NCBI GenBank assembly: GCA_021776915.1
Contig: JAIQZU010000081.1
Coordinates: 124,001 to 188,000, forward strand
Length of the DNA: 64,000 bases
From: Candidatus Scalindua sp.
Lineage (GTDB): Bacteria; Planctomycetota; Brocadiia; Brocadiales; Scalinduaceae
Direction of reading: 5' to 3'
The first letter of the stretch is position 1. The number at the start of each line of letters is the position of its first letter. Below are positions 17,487-26,900 of the stretch, piece after piece. Position numbers and translations under genes: made by a program. Under the pieces are notes generated by a model. The model ran no database searches and was not told where the DNA came from. It saw only the letters and a program-made list of their open reading frames with translations.

Positions 17487-20039
17487 ATGGAAATAAACGA
17501 AAAATCTGTTTTTTACGCACCTGATTATTATCATATAGAACAAGACTCCCTTCACCTGTTTTTAGACCCTGAAATGCCGAACTGGATTATTACGGATAAA
17601 AGGGGCAGTCAGATTATGGATGATATTAAGAATTGCAAAAGTGTTAAGGGCCTGATGCACAACTATGCAAACAATTTTGATATTGACTATACTAAGGCAT
17701 GGCTGGAGGTTCATACGTTTTTAAAGGATTTGATAAGGTCTAAATTCCTGACATCAGAACCTGTAAAGAAGGTTGATTACACCGGACGTGCAGACTTTAT
17801 TCATGCATACAAACTCAATGAGTTGTGGATACACACAAACAATTCGTGCAATCTGACGTGTTCACATTGCCTGGTAAATTCAGCTCCAAACGAGGATAAT
17901 GGCCTTTCAACAGAAGCCATTAAAAGGGTAATTGATGAAGCAGTGATATTGGGAACAAACCGTTTTTACTTCACCGGTGGAGAACCATTCATGAGAAAAG
18001 ACATTTTTGAACTTATTGATTATGTCTGCAATCATAAAGAGTCTGAGCTGATAATACTCACGAATGGAACCCTCCTGAAAGGAGAAACAATAGAAAGGCT
18101 GCAAAGATGTAATAAAGAACTCTTAAAGATCCAGATAAGCCTTGATGGCTCAAGGCCGGAGATCAATGATCCTTTAAGGGGTAAAGGCAGTTTTGACCTG
18201 ATCGTTGAAGGGATAAAGGAAATTGTTGAAGCGGGATATTCCCCAACGGTAACGACGGTAGTTACAAACAGTAATATTGAAGACATACAGGAAATTACAA
18301 AGTTGCTTGCACTGTTAGGAGTAAAAACCCACCATCTTTTATGGGCCCACAAGAGAGGCCGGATAGCCGATAATGGTAATAATTCCATTCCTTCGATTGA
18401 TAAGGTGATTGAGGTAACAAGAAAAGTAAAGGTAGTTGCCGGCGAATCAGGTATTTCAGTTGATAACTATGACTCATACAAATTCAGGGCAAACAGCAAC
18501 AGGGGTACACGGTATGATCTGGGGAATGCATGTTATGACAGCTTGTGCGTATATTCAAACGGAGACGTTTATCCGTCCGCTTCATTTGCCGGTTATGAAG
18601 GGTTGAAATGCGGAAGTATTCTTGATAGTCCGCTCAGGGAAATCTGGGATAGCAGTAATATGAGCAAGGCATTCAGAAATGCAACACTTCAGAATAAGGA
18701 AAAGTGCAGGGAGTGTCATATAAAGTTTATATGCGGAGGCGGTGACATCGAACATTCGTTTTTTTATTCAGAGAACGGGTTCAAGCTGGAGACTGATAAA
18801 TTTCCTTCCGACATCGGCATACATGCCCTGGACCCTTATTGTGATCTGCATAAGGAAATAACAAAAAACGTCATATTTGAGCTTGCCGAAGCACGAAAGA
18901 AAATGATGGATAGAAAGACGGGATTCAGCGCTCCTACCGTCTTAAGATCGATGGGTGAGGGCGCCGCTGTTTGCGGCGCTGATGAACAAATTCTGAATTC
19001 CCAAATCTCAACTCCGAACTCCGAACTCCAAACTTCAAACTCTGTCCACACTCTCCACTCTAACTGCGTGCTCTCTTTTGATGTTGATAAACCCAGGAGT
19101 ATTGTACGTGAATTTTACGGCAAGGCGGCAGAAGAACCTCAGGAGGAATTGTGCTGTCCGACAAAGAATACTCAGGAAGATACAAGTCATATTCCACAGG
19201 AAGTACTGGACAGGTTTTATGGGTGTGGAAGCCCGACAATTATTGCTAAGGTTTCAGAGGGAGAGACCATGGTCGATCTGGGAGCGGGCGCCGGAATTGA
19301 TTGCTTCATTGCTGCTAAAAAAGTTGGTCCAACGGGGAAAATTTACGGAATTGATATGACGGATGAGATGCTGAGGGTTGCCAACGAAAACAGACATCTG
19401 GTGGCAAAGAATCTCGGCTACGATATTGTGGAGTTCAGAAAAGGATTCCTGGAAGACATTCCGGTTAAGGACGGTACGGTTGACCTGATTACGTCGAATT
19501 GTGTCATCAATCTATCACCTGACAAAAAAGCTGTTTTTAATGAGATGTGGCGAATACTTAAGGACCACGGAAGGATTGTAATTTCTGATATCATTTCTGA
19601 GGAGGAAACACCTCCCTATCTTAAACTTAACAAGCAACTATGGGGTGAGTGTATCAGCGGTGCATTAACCGAAGATGAATTTATGGCCTACCTTGAACAG
19701 GCCGGTTTTTATGGACTTCAAGCATTATCGAAGGTATTCTGGAAAGAGGTGGAGGGATACTCATTCTATTCCTTGACATTGCGTGGATATAAGTTTGAAA
19801 AGAAAGAGAGTTGTGTTTACATCGGGCAGAAGGCAATCTATCATGGCCCATACAAGGCGATAACGGACGAAGAAGGCCACCTGTTCCCCAGAAACGAACC
19901 GGTTGAGGTCTGCACAGATACGGCAGCAAAGTTAAGCAACCTCCCATATGCAGGACAGTTTACTATACTTAATGCTGATGATGAGAATGCCGCATCATAC
20001 AGTTGCAGCCCCTCAGAGGAAGGAGTTTCTTGTTGTTGA
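17487..20039 (+). CDS. Radical SAM/SPASM protein fused to ArsM-type arsenite methyltransferase
   Basis: The ~850-residue fusion has an N-terminal PqqD-like domain (~1-95), a radical SAM core with Cys121-X3-Cys125-X2-Cys128 (CNLTCSHC) and TGGEPF, a SPASM region with CYDSLC...CGS and [13 protein letters not shown] (~345-430), a low-complexity linker (~490-530) and an S-adenosylmethionine methyltransferase (~575-800, [10 protein letters not shown]). The methyltransferase keeps cysteines at the four ArsM positions: Cys556/557, Cys580, Cys672 and Cys722. The last gap of 50 residues equals that in algal ArsM (Cys174-Cys224). It ends in a CxC..SCC tail that could bind thiophilic metalloids. The start at 17487 has GGAGG at 17471-17475; an upstream TTG at 17469 is less likely. 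Likely role: methylation plus a radical alkyl transfer on trivalent arsenic. Substrate is inferred. Confidence 0.85.
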   Translation: MEINEKSVFYAPDYYHIEQDSLHLFLDPEMPNWIITDKRGSQIMDDIKNCKSVKGLMHNYANNFDIDYTKAWLEVHTFLKDLIRSKFLTSEPVKKVDYTGRADFIHAYKLNELWIHTNNSCNLTCSHCLVNSAPNEDNGLSTEAIKRVIDEAVILGTNRFYFTGGEPFMRKDIFELIDYVCNHKESELIILTNGTLLKGETIERLQRCNKELLKIQISLDGSRPEINDPLRGKGSFDLIVEGIKEIVEAGYSPTVTTVVTNSNIEDIQEITKLLALLGVKTHHLLWAHKRGRIADNGNNSIPSIDKVIEVTRKVKVVAGESGISVDNYDSYKFRANSNRGTRYDLGNACYDSLCVYSNGDVYPSASFAGYEGLKCGSILDSPLREIWDSSNMSKAFRNATLQNKEKCRECHIKFICGGGDIEHSFFYSENGFKLETDKFPSDIGIHALDPYCDLHKEITKNVIFELAEARKKMMDRKTGFSAPTVLRSMGEGAAVCGADEQILNSQISTPNSELQTSNSVHTLHSNCVLSFDVDKPRSIVREFYGKAAEEPQEELCCPTKNTQEDTSHIPQEVLDRFYGCGSPTIIAKVSEGETMVDLGAGAGIDCFIAAKKVGPTGKIYGIDMTDEMLRVANENRHLVAKNLGYDIVEFRKGFLEDIPVKDGTVDLITSNCVINLSPDKKAVFNEMWRILKDHGRIVISDIISEEETPPYLKLNKQLWGECISGALTEDEFMAYLEQAGFYGLQALSKVFWKEVEGYSFYSLTLRGYKFEKKESCVYIGQKAIYHGPYKAITDEEGHLFPRNEPVEVCTDTAAKLSNLPYAGQFTILNADDENAASYSCSPSEEGVSCC
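18960..19074. repeat. Spacer-like repeat sequence translated as interdomain linker
   Basis: Within the fusion gene, GCGCCGC/GCGGCGC form a hairpin (about 18962-18979). It is followed by a degenerate tandem of AACTCCGA/AACTCCAA units (about 19010-19045) that resembles intergenic filler rather than coding DNA. The encoded linker is rich in Ser, Thr, Asn and Gln ([13 protein letters not shown]). It joins the radical SAM half to the methyltransferase half without breaking frame. Confidence 0.55.
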
Positions 20040-20141
20040 GGTAATGGTTTGCGAAAAGATAGGTAGGTGATATAGTGTTTTGATAATAGGCAAATCGGAT
20101 AAACGAAGAGCGGCAAGTAGCGTCTCTTAATGATTTTTATA

Positions 20142-20573
20142 CTATTTACAGGCGGGGTAAGTCTCACAAATTGTTTCACGAATTAACTCAGCAATCAGTT
20201 CGTCATCCTGTTTCAAGTTATATATTTCACTATGGGGGTCTGAGGGGATATCTGCTGGGGGCTCATGGATTATTTTAAGAATCCGTTTATCTAGACTTTC
20301 AGTTTGTACTTTTTTTCGAACTTCACCAACTTTAAGGATAGCTATTTTTGCTTTCGCTCCAACGGATAATCTTGAAGGGTAAATCTTTCTCATTGCAATG
20401 ATTTCATTATCTCTACTTGAGCATTTGAGAGATTCCAACCAATCCACCGATAGCCCTTCATCGACTTTTCTCAACATAAAAGCGCCGAATTCAATTTGCC
20501 CATCTTCACTTATTGTGCTAGGTTTACAGTATCGAGCAATGTGATCTTCGTCAGGTACTATATCACCTTTCAT
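20142..20573 (-). CDS. Hypothetical protein, third gene of TIGR04255 cassette
   Basis: The ~143-residue protein matches no family I recognise. It is soluble and mixed alpha/beta, with KAKIAILKVGEVRKKVQ near the middle and an acidic helix LKQDDELIAELIRETICETYPACK at the C-terminus. The start at 20573 shares one base with the stop of the upstream gene (TAATG), the usual sign of translational coupling; an ATG at 20585 is a possible alternative. It is last in a minus-strand operon of three and converges with the radical-SAM/ArsM gene across a ~100-bp spacer. No signal peptide or TM segment is seen. Confidence 0.65.
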   Translation of the reverse strand: MKGDIVPDEDHIARYCKPSTISEDGQIEFGAFMLRKVDEGLSVDWLESLKCSSRDNEIIAMRKIYPSRLSVGAKAKIAILKVGEVRKKVQTESLDKRILKIIHEPPADIPSDPHSEIYNLKQDDELIAELIRETICETYPACK

Positions 20574-21253
20574 TATGTAATCCAATCCAACATGTCTTTG
20601 GGTATCTCATCCATAAGAGTATCAATTGTTGCTGCTCCAGAAAACCTAAATTTACGATCAGGATATTTTTTAATTGGCTTGAATATCACAAAGCGAACAT
20701 CCTTATTTGACAAGAAATGCAAACTGAACACTTGATTCTGCTCGCCTCTCCATGAGGCAAGGATATTATTATCAGGCGATAAAGTAATAGATGGATACTT
20801 TAGATTATCATGTAAATAAAGAAAATCGTAAAAATCACGAAGCGAACCAGCTGCTATGCCAAGGCTGTTAGGATCTTCTTCCTTTGCATACGTAAACAAA
20901 GTTAAAAGTCTATCTGCCAATTTTTTGTGATAGGGAATAGAGCGAAATTTCTTAAAGCGAAAAATTAGCTCTTGCACCTGTTCTTCTTTGCTATCAACCA
21001 AATCCGTTGTTACTGGATCTTTGCTCCTAACCCATTCACTTCTGAGATTGTCCTGTACCTCCCGACCAACAGCTGGCGTAATTTCGTAGTAAACTACTGG
21101 GTGTTGTTTAGGCCTAGGAAACATCAATGTTTTAAAATTCCACACGCCAGCGTCTGCCTCATTGGCTAGAGGATCGTGTTTAACTAATCTGTCTCCAGAT
21201 GTAATACTAGCCTCTTGTTCCGCACCAAGTTTTTCCAAATAAAGCTCAACCAT
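20573..21253 (-). CDS. Hypothetical protein, second gene of TIGR04255 cassette
   Basis: This 226-residue soluble protein matches no named domain I know. Notable stretches are RSIPYHKKLADRLLTLFTYA, SLRDFYDFLYLHDNLKYPSI and ITLSPDNNILASWRGEQNQVFSLHF, the last resembling short families in which a Trp-Arg-Gly turn precedes beta strands. It begins one base after the TIGR04255 gene stops and overlaps the next gene by one base. It is therefore a fixed operon partner, and its function is probably tied to that protein. Confidence 0.68.
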   Translation of the reverse strand: MVELYLEKLGAEQEASITSGDRLVKHDPLANEADAGVWNFKTLMFPRPKQHPVVYYEITPAVGREVQDNLRSEWVRSKDPVTTDLVDSKEEQVQELIFRFKKFRSIPYHKKLADRLLTLFTYAKEEDPNSLGIAAGSLRDFYDFLYLHDNLKYPSITLSPDNNILASWRGEQNQVFSLHFLSNKDVRFVIFKPIKKYPDRKFRFSGAATIDTLMDEIPKDMLDWIT

Positions 21254-21254
21254 T

Positions 21255-22031
21255 TTATTCTCTTTCCCAAATTCCTTGAATTTCAGGAGTTGTTAGATCA
21301 GTAAAACCTTCGACTATCCATTCATGTGCTAAATCAAACCATTCACGAATAGTTCCTTTACTCTCTGATTCGTTAATTCCTCGTGCCTTCAATTCGAAAA
21401 CAAGCACAGGAACTTTATTTTCAACTTGTCTACCTTGTTTTAAACTAACTGCCAGATGCCCTTTCTCCTCTGGCAAGGGAAACACTGTTTGCCAGGTAAT
21501 TCCTTTAGGATTCGGTAAAAAACGTTCCCCACTTGTTTGGTTCCAAGCAAAATCAGAAAATATTTTTGGAATGTCATCTATAGTATCCCATCCTTCCCCT
21601 TCTGGGATATGATTGATATAGGTAAGTTCATATTCGATTGGCTTAAGCTCGCCAAGCTCAAACTCTACAAAAAAATCATTGAGATTGTCTCGCACTTTCT
21701 CGAAATTTTCGATAATGTTTTTATATCTAGGATACTTATTTTCTCTACGTCTCCAATTGAAATAAAATCGATCAACTTGGAACTGTACCAACTGATCATC
21801 TTCTTTATTTATAAACCATACTCTCGGTAGGGGTACTCCTGTTGTTTCGTCTAACGGAATATCACCCATAACTGATGCTAAGGGTACGGCATGTTGAATA
21901 ATCGGATAATCTGCACGAAATTTCTCCCAAAGAGAACCTATATGGGGAATTCGGAGCTTATCAGACGCATGAAATTTCATCCCACAACAAACTTCGACAA
22001 TAGGCGGATTTTTGTAACTTGGAAGAGTCAT
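21255..22031 (-). CDS. TIGR04255 family protein
   Basis: The ~258-residue protein opens with YKNPPIVEVCCGMKF, the signature start of the sporadic TIGR04255 family. Later family-like blocks are LPRVWFINKEDDQLVQFQVD and YNWRRRE-type residues (FYFNWRRRENKYPRY), and EYELTYINHI, ending with EWFDLAHEWIVEGFTDLTTP. The ATG at 22031 places this motif near the N-terminus; the frame stays open to a TTG at 22118 and the shorter form lacks a clear ribosome site, so the start is uncertain. The family has no established activity. Its patchy distribution and cassette context suggest an accessory, possibly defence-related, role, which is inference. Confidence 0.72.
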   Translation of the reverse strand: MTLPSYKNPPIVEVCCGMKFHASDKLRIPHIGSLWEKFRADYPIIQHAVPLASVMGDIPLDETTGVPLPRVWFINKEDDQLVQFQVDRFYFNWRRRENKYPRYKNIIENFEKVRDNLNDFFVEFELGELKPIEYELTYINHIPEGEGWDTIDDIPKIFSDFAWNQTSGERFLPNPKGITWQTVFPLPEEKGHLAVSLKQGRQVENKVPVLVFELKARGINESESKGTIREWFDLAHEWIVEGFTDLTTPEIQGIWERE

Positions 22032-22510
22032 AAGGATATTAGACCATAAACTACATGAAATATATATAAAATATTCTCTTACGTCAATAGGAAGCCACTT
22101 AATTGGAAAAAGAATCAAATCTTCCCTTGATGCTGTTTTAAAGAAATTGTTTATATTATCTATTAATGATGGTTATATTATTTCTTCAACTTAGAAAAGC
22201 GTGAGCTTACCTGGTAAGAAAAGTTCATGACTTTACGTCCATGTAATCATAAACATTTATTTAAGATAACTTGTCCACATAACACTATGTGGTATAGTTT
22301 TAGTATTTATTGAATTGAATGAGATTGAATGTTAAAACTATATATTATTGAAGTCAAGGGAAAAGAAATGTGTGTAGAGTTTGTGACATAAATAGCTTGA
22401 ATCATTTGACAAAGAGATGAATTTCTGTCACTGTTTATGCTATAATATTTAATAATTAAGACACGGCTCTCTGTGTAAGGATTTCTATAACATAACAGTA
22501 TGGAGAAGAT
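22032..22510. other. 479-bp spacer between divergent operons
   Basis: This AT-rich spacer separates the minus-strand TIGR04255 cassette from the plus-strand unknown genes. I see no convincing gene or RNA. The only readable signal is an extended -10 promoter near its right end. It may also hold the promoter of the minus-strand cassette, which I cannot place. Confidence 0.5.
22438..22446 (+). promoter_or_regulatory. Extended -10 promoter element upstream of 22511
   Basis: TGCTATAAT (22438-22446) is a consensus extended -10 element about 65 bases before the start codon at 22511. A TTGACA at 22406-22411 is 29 bases upstream, too far for a standard -35, so the extended -10 would have to carry recognition. 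Confidence 0.5.
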
Positions 22511-22915
22511 ATGGACATTGAGAAAGCAATTAAGATAGTAAAAGAGTATGGTAGAATTCTGAAAGAACAACCGATTAAAAATGTTCAGGGTCGCCTTATG
22601 TCACTACTGCCATACGATAAGGACACAATAAAGGAGGCAATAAAGGCTGAACTTATATATGCCGGTACGGCAGAGTCGCGAGAGGAAAAAATGATCAGTA
22701 CCCTTAAGTTGGCATTCTTGCAGCTTGCCAGTTTTCTCCCTGATAATGAAGTCGTACCGGAGTTTAATGTTGATGATGCCCTTGATTCAGAAGATGTCTG
22801 CCACAACTATTACAAATACCTCTACAGAAGTGAAAAGGTCAGCACCCATATTTTAGAACAAACGAGTGAACTGGTAGAGGAACTTGATGGATTTTGTCAG
22901 GACAATGGATTATAG
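22511..22915 (+). CDS. Hypothetical protein A of a small unknown gene pair
   Basis: The 134-residue, probably all-helical soluble protein matches no family I recognise. It has MDIEKAIKIVKEYGRILKE at the N-terminus and DVCHNYYKYLYRSEK with LVEELDGFCQDNGL at the C-terminus. A GGAGAAG ribosome site precedes the ATG. A decayed copy of its C-terminal half lies at 23485-23727, so the gene has been duplicated locally with gene B between the copies. Both A and B begin MDIEK, but they do not otherwise look alike. No catalytic motif is visible. Confidence 0.65.
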   Translation: MDIEKAIKIVKEYGRILKEQPIKNVQGRLMSLLPYDKDTIKEAIKAELIYAGTAESREEKMISTLKLAFLQLASFLPDNEVVPEFNVDDALDSEDVCHNYYKYLYRSEKVSTHILEQTSELVEELDGFCQDNGL

Positions 22916-22961
22916 TGAAGGACTGAATCTTTATATTCTTCTATCTTTGTGTAAGTGAGTT

Positions 22962-23483
22962 ATGGATATTGAAAAAACCTGGGAAAAAGCTCTCAAATAT
23001 ACTGAAATAATAAGGCCACGGGTAAAGCCTCTTGATACTTTTAAGACTACCCATCTGCCTTACGTATTTCTGGCTGAATCTTCAGTCAATGAGGGGGATT
23101 GCGTGGTCAGGAAGGGAGAGGTTCTGGTGGAAAAGCCGTCAATCATCCTTCCTCCGGATTCACCTCGGCTAGAAGGGTTTGATTTTAAGGATGTTTCCGG
23201 TCAGCAGCAGGATATGATCATTAATTTTTTTCTTGTTCGTGGTATCGGGTTTCCATCTCTGAAATATAATAATAAAACATACTCGCTTGATATTTTTGAA
23301 GGCAGGCTCAGTAAAGCGATTGAGAAATCCACTCATGAACTGCAGAAAGAAGAGAATGTCACCTCCGGCCTTGTCATAGGCCCGGAGGATTGCTGGCAAT
23401 TTTCTGTCCTGATCTTTGTTGGTATGCAGATATTACGATCTACAGATAATGATATTAAGAACTTAATGAATAGAGGCCGCTGA
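22962..23483 (+). CDS. Hypothetical protein B of a small unknown gene pair
   Basis: The 173-residue soluble protein is of unknown family. The middle has NEGDCVVRKGEVLVEKPSII followed by PPDSPRLEGFDF, a segment that reads like a beta-rich carrier or binding fold. DCWQFSVLIFVGMQILRSTDNDI forms a hydrophobic C-terminal helix. It lies 46 bp after gene A and directly before the decayed A copy. The coding potential is good: steady codon use and a plausible start. I do not know its function. Confidence 0.62.
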   Translation: MDIEKTWEKALKYTEIIRPRVKPLDTFKTTHLPYVFLAESSVNEGDCVVRKGEVLVEKPSIILPPDSPRLEGFDFKDVSGQQQDMIINFFLVRGIGFPSLKYNNKTYSLDIFEGRLSKAIEKSTHELQKEENVTSGLVIGPEDCWQFSVLIFVGMQILRSTDNDIKNLMNRGR

Positions 23484-23484
23484 T

Positions 23485-23727
23485 GAAATACACAAACATC
23501 AGGTTCTGAAATCTGCGGTTTTTCAAGGTTTACGGTTTATCCGTTTGCTCCCTGATGAAGAGGCGGTGTAATCGTTTGACATTGATAACTCCCTTGATCC
23601 AGATGATGTCTGCCACAACTATTTCAAATACCTCGACGGAAGCGAAAAGGCCGGCAACCACATTTTAGAACAAACGGGTTTATTAGTAGAAGAGCTTGAT
23701 AAGTTTTGTCAGGACAATGGCTTATAG
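23485..23727 (+). pseudogene. Decayed partial copy of hypothetical protein A
   Basis: In one frame this region reads VLKSAVFQGLRFIRLLPDE, then an in-frame TAA, then DPDDVCHNYFKYLDGSEKA and ILEQTGLLVEELDKFCQDNGL. This aligns with protein A residues ~70-134 (DSEDVCHNYYKYLYRSEKV, LVEELDGFCQDNGL). There is no start codon for the frame, the N-terminal half is missing and the stop interrupts the remainder. The nucleotide match is strongest over the last ~100 bases. It is a relic of local duplication. Confidence 0.8.
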
Positions 23728-23945
23728 TAATGTTCCAGGGTGGCCAAGCCTCATATTTACGGGGTGTATCTGGTAATATTACAGAGTACGGCTATTCTGG
23801 TTTTACAAAAAAGCATTGCCCCTCTCCAAGCGTTTCTCCCCTCACATTTGGTATCTGCCCCACAATTTATATTGCAAAACAGAGACACTCTTTTATAATT
23901 ACTATCAATAGACAGCACTTACAAAGCATTTAAAAAAAAGGTGTT

Positions 23946-26900
23946 ATGGAAATGACGAACAATCAATCGGAAAAAAAAGAGAAATCAAAGGTACCTGATT
24001 GGCTTATAAATAGTATTACTGAAGCATCTAAAAACGTACGTCAAATATATTATATTTATATTGGACTTCTGGCTTACTGGGCACTGACAGTAGTCAGCAC
24101 TTCTGACAGGCAAATTATCCTTGATAATAAAGTCGTCCTGCCAATTATAAAACTTGATGTCCCCCTCGATGGGTTTTTTATCTCAAGCCCACTAATAGCA
24201 ATATTTGCTTTTGCTTATCTTCAATTGTATTTGCAAAGGTTAAAAGGTTTAATTACGGAACTGCGTACAAATTTTGATTTAATAGAACATAGACGTCATT
24301 ATGATTTAATAGAACATAGACGTCTTTACCCTAAGATGTTGAATATAACTAAAGAGTCTGAATCTGAACCGGGTATTGTAGGAGCAGTGCAAAAAATATT
24401 TGTTAGTTTCTCCCTCTGGTGGCTGTTGCCTTTTATTATTATCCTTAATTCTCTCTGGTTTGTCAAAAAACATGATCCTATATTGTCTTACATTGTAGGA
24501 GTAATGCCGATTCTGGGTGTCGTAATAGTCTATTATTTCTGGAGCGTTTATAGTGATACCCATGAAAAGTATAAAGGTATAAATAATCGCCTGTTGAGAT
24601 ATTTAAGAGGGAACAGTGGTAAGATATTTTTATCTTTTTGTGTGATGTTATATAGCGTGTTTCTCCTTTATTTTTTAGTGCCTTTATCAAATAAAGGTGA
24701 AGGTTTAAGCGTAGATTTAAGCAATCAGAAATTAATCATCAAACCTGCAGATGATTATAAGGGCCTTCACTGGGTAAACCTGAAAAATGTTCATCTGGAA
24801 GGCGCAGATCTTGTTGCCTCCGTCTTAAAGAGAGCCAACCTCGAAGGATCCAATCTTCAGAAAGCTGATCTTCAGGAAGCTAACCTTGAAGGAGCCAACC
24901 TTGAAGGAGCCAACCTTGATAGGGCGAACCTGCAGGGAGCTAACCTTAAGGGGGCCATTTTTGACATAGATAGCCTGCGAAGCGCCAATAACTGGGCACT
25001 GGCGTACTATAGCGCTGAACCTCTCCGCAGCCTCGGGTTGCCGGCAACGCACAATGAGCTAATCCAGAAAAGGAACCTGAAAGGATATGACCTTGTTGGA
25101 GCAAACCTCAGGAAGGCCAACCTCTGGGAAACTAATCTTTCAAAGGCCAACCTGGAGATTGCCAATCTTGAGGGAGCCAATCTTGAGAGAACGGATCTTG
25201 AGGGAGCCAACCTTCAGGGAGCTACTTTTGAAATAGATAGTATTAAAAGTGCAAACAACTGGGTACTGGCGTACTATAGTGTCGAGCATCTCAGTAAGCT
25301 TGGGCTGCCTGCGATGCACAACAAATTAATCCGGGAGAATAATCTAACGGGATATGACCTTGAAGGGGCAAGTCTCCAGGAAGCCAACCTTTGGAAAACG
25401 AACCTTCAGGGAGCGAACCTTCAAAAAGCTAATCTTCAGGGAGCGAACCTTGGGAAAGCCCGCCTTCAGGAGGCCATGCTTGAGGGCGCCAACCTCGAGG
25501 GAGCTAACATCCAGGGGGCAAACCTTGAAGGAGCCGACCTGCAGAATGCCAATCTTGATAGAGCTAACCTTCAGGATGCAACTCTTTTGCGGGCCAGCCT
25601 TTTGGATGTCCGTCTTGAAGAGTCAAACCTTGGGAAGGCTAATCTTGAAGGGAGTAGCCTTAAAGGAGCTAACTTCCAGGGAGCCAATCTCTGGAAGGCT
25701 AACCTTACGAAAGCCAACTTAGAGCTTGCCAATCTCAGGAGGGCCAATCTTCAGGAAGCCGTTCTTCAGGAAGCAAGTCTTGCTAAAGCCAACCTTCTGG
25801 GGGCCAATCTTGAGAGAGCGAACCTTGAGGGCGCCAATCTTCAGGGAGCAGACCTTAAGGAGTCTATCCTTGAGGATGCTAATTTTGAAGGAGCAAACCT
25901 TGAGGAAGCTAAATTTCACGGAGCCAACCTTCTGGATGCCAATTTTCACAAAGCTGACCTTGAGAGAGCGAACCTTGAGGGCGCCAATCTTCAGGGAGCA
26001 GACTTTGAGGAAGCCAATCTACAGGGAGCCAATCTCATGGGTGCCGCATTTGACGTCGATAGTCTTAAAAGTGCTAGAAACTGGGTACTGGCATACTACA
26101 GCGAAGAACTACTCAGCAAACTGGGATTGCCTGCAATGCACAATAAATTAATCAAGGAAAACAATTTAAAAGGGTATGATTTTGAAGGGGCCAACCTTTG
26201 GAAAGCTAACCTCGAGGGGGCCAACCTTGAGGAAACTAACCTTGAGAGAGCCAACCTTGAGGGAGCCAATCTTAAAGCTGCCAACCTTCATAAAGCTGAC
26301 TTTTGGAAAGCCAACCTCGAGGAAGCGAACCTTCAGGGAGCCAACCTTGAGGAGTCTAATATCGAGGGAGCCAACCTTCAGGGAGCTTCTTTTGACATGG
26401 ATAGCCTGAAAAGTGCAAGCAACTGGGTATTAGCGTACTATAGTGAAAACATCCTCAGCAGCCTTGGACTGCCGGCAACACATAATACGTTGGTTCCGAA
26501 AAACAATCTAAGAGGATATAATCTTGAGGGCGCCAATCTTCAGGAAGCCAATCTCAGGAAAGCCAATCTTCAGGAAGCCAACCTTAAGGGCGCTAATCTT
26601 GTGAGGGCAAACTTTCATAAGGCAAATCTTTGGAAAGCCAACCTTACAAATGCCAATCTTCAGGGTGCCAGTCTTGAAAAGGCCAATCTCGCTGAAGCCA
26701 GCTTTATGGAAGCTAATCTGGCAGGCGCTAATCTGGTGGGAGCGGAACTTACAAAAACCAACATCGAGGGAGCTAACCTTCAGAAGGCTAACCTTGAGGG
26801 GGCTAATCTCTGGAAATCCAACCTTGCGAAAGCTGACCTTACGAAAGTGAACCTTCTGGATGCCAATCTTGAGGGGGCCAGCCTTCAGGAAGCTGTTCTT

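Noticed and set aside
22406..22446. TTGACA plus TATAAT as a full sigma-70 promoter
   Set aside because: Spacing is 29 bases, far beyond the 16-18 range; kept only the extended -10.
23706..23933. 75-codon frame after the decayed copy of gene A
   Set aside because: Begins inside the pseudogene in another frame, has no ribosome site or recognisable motif.
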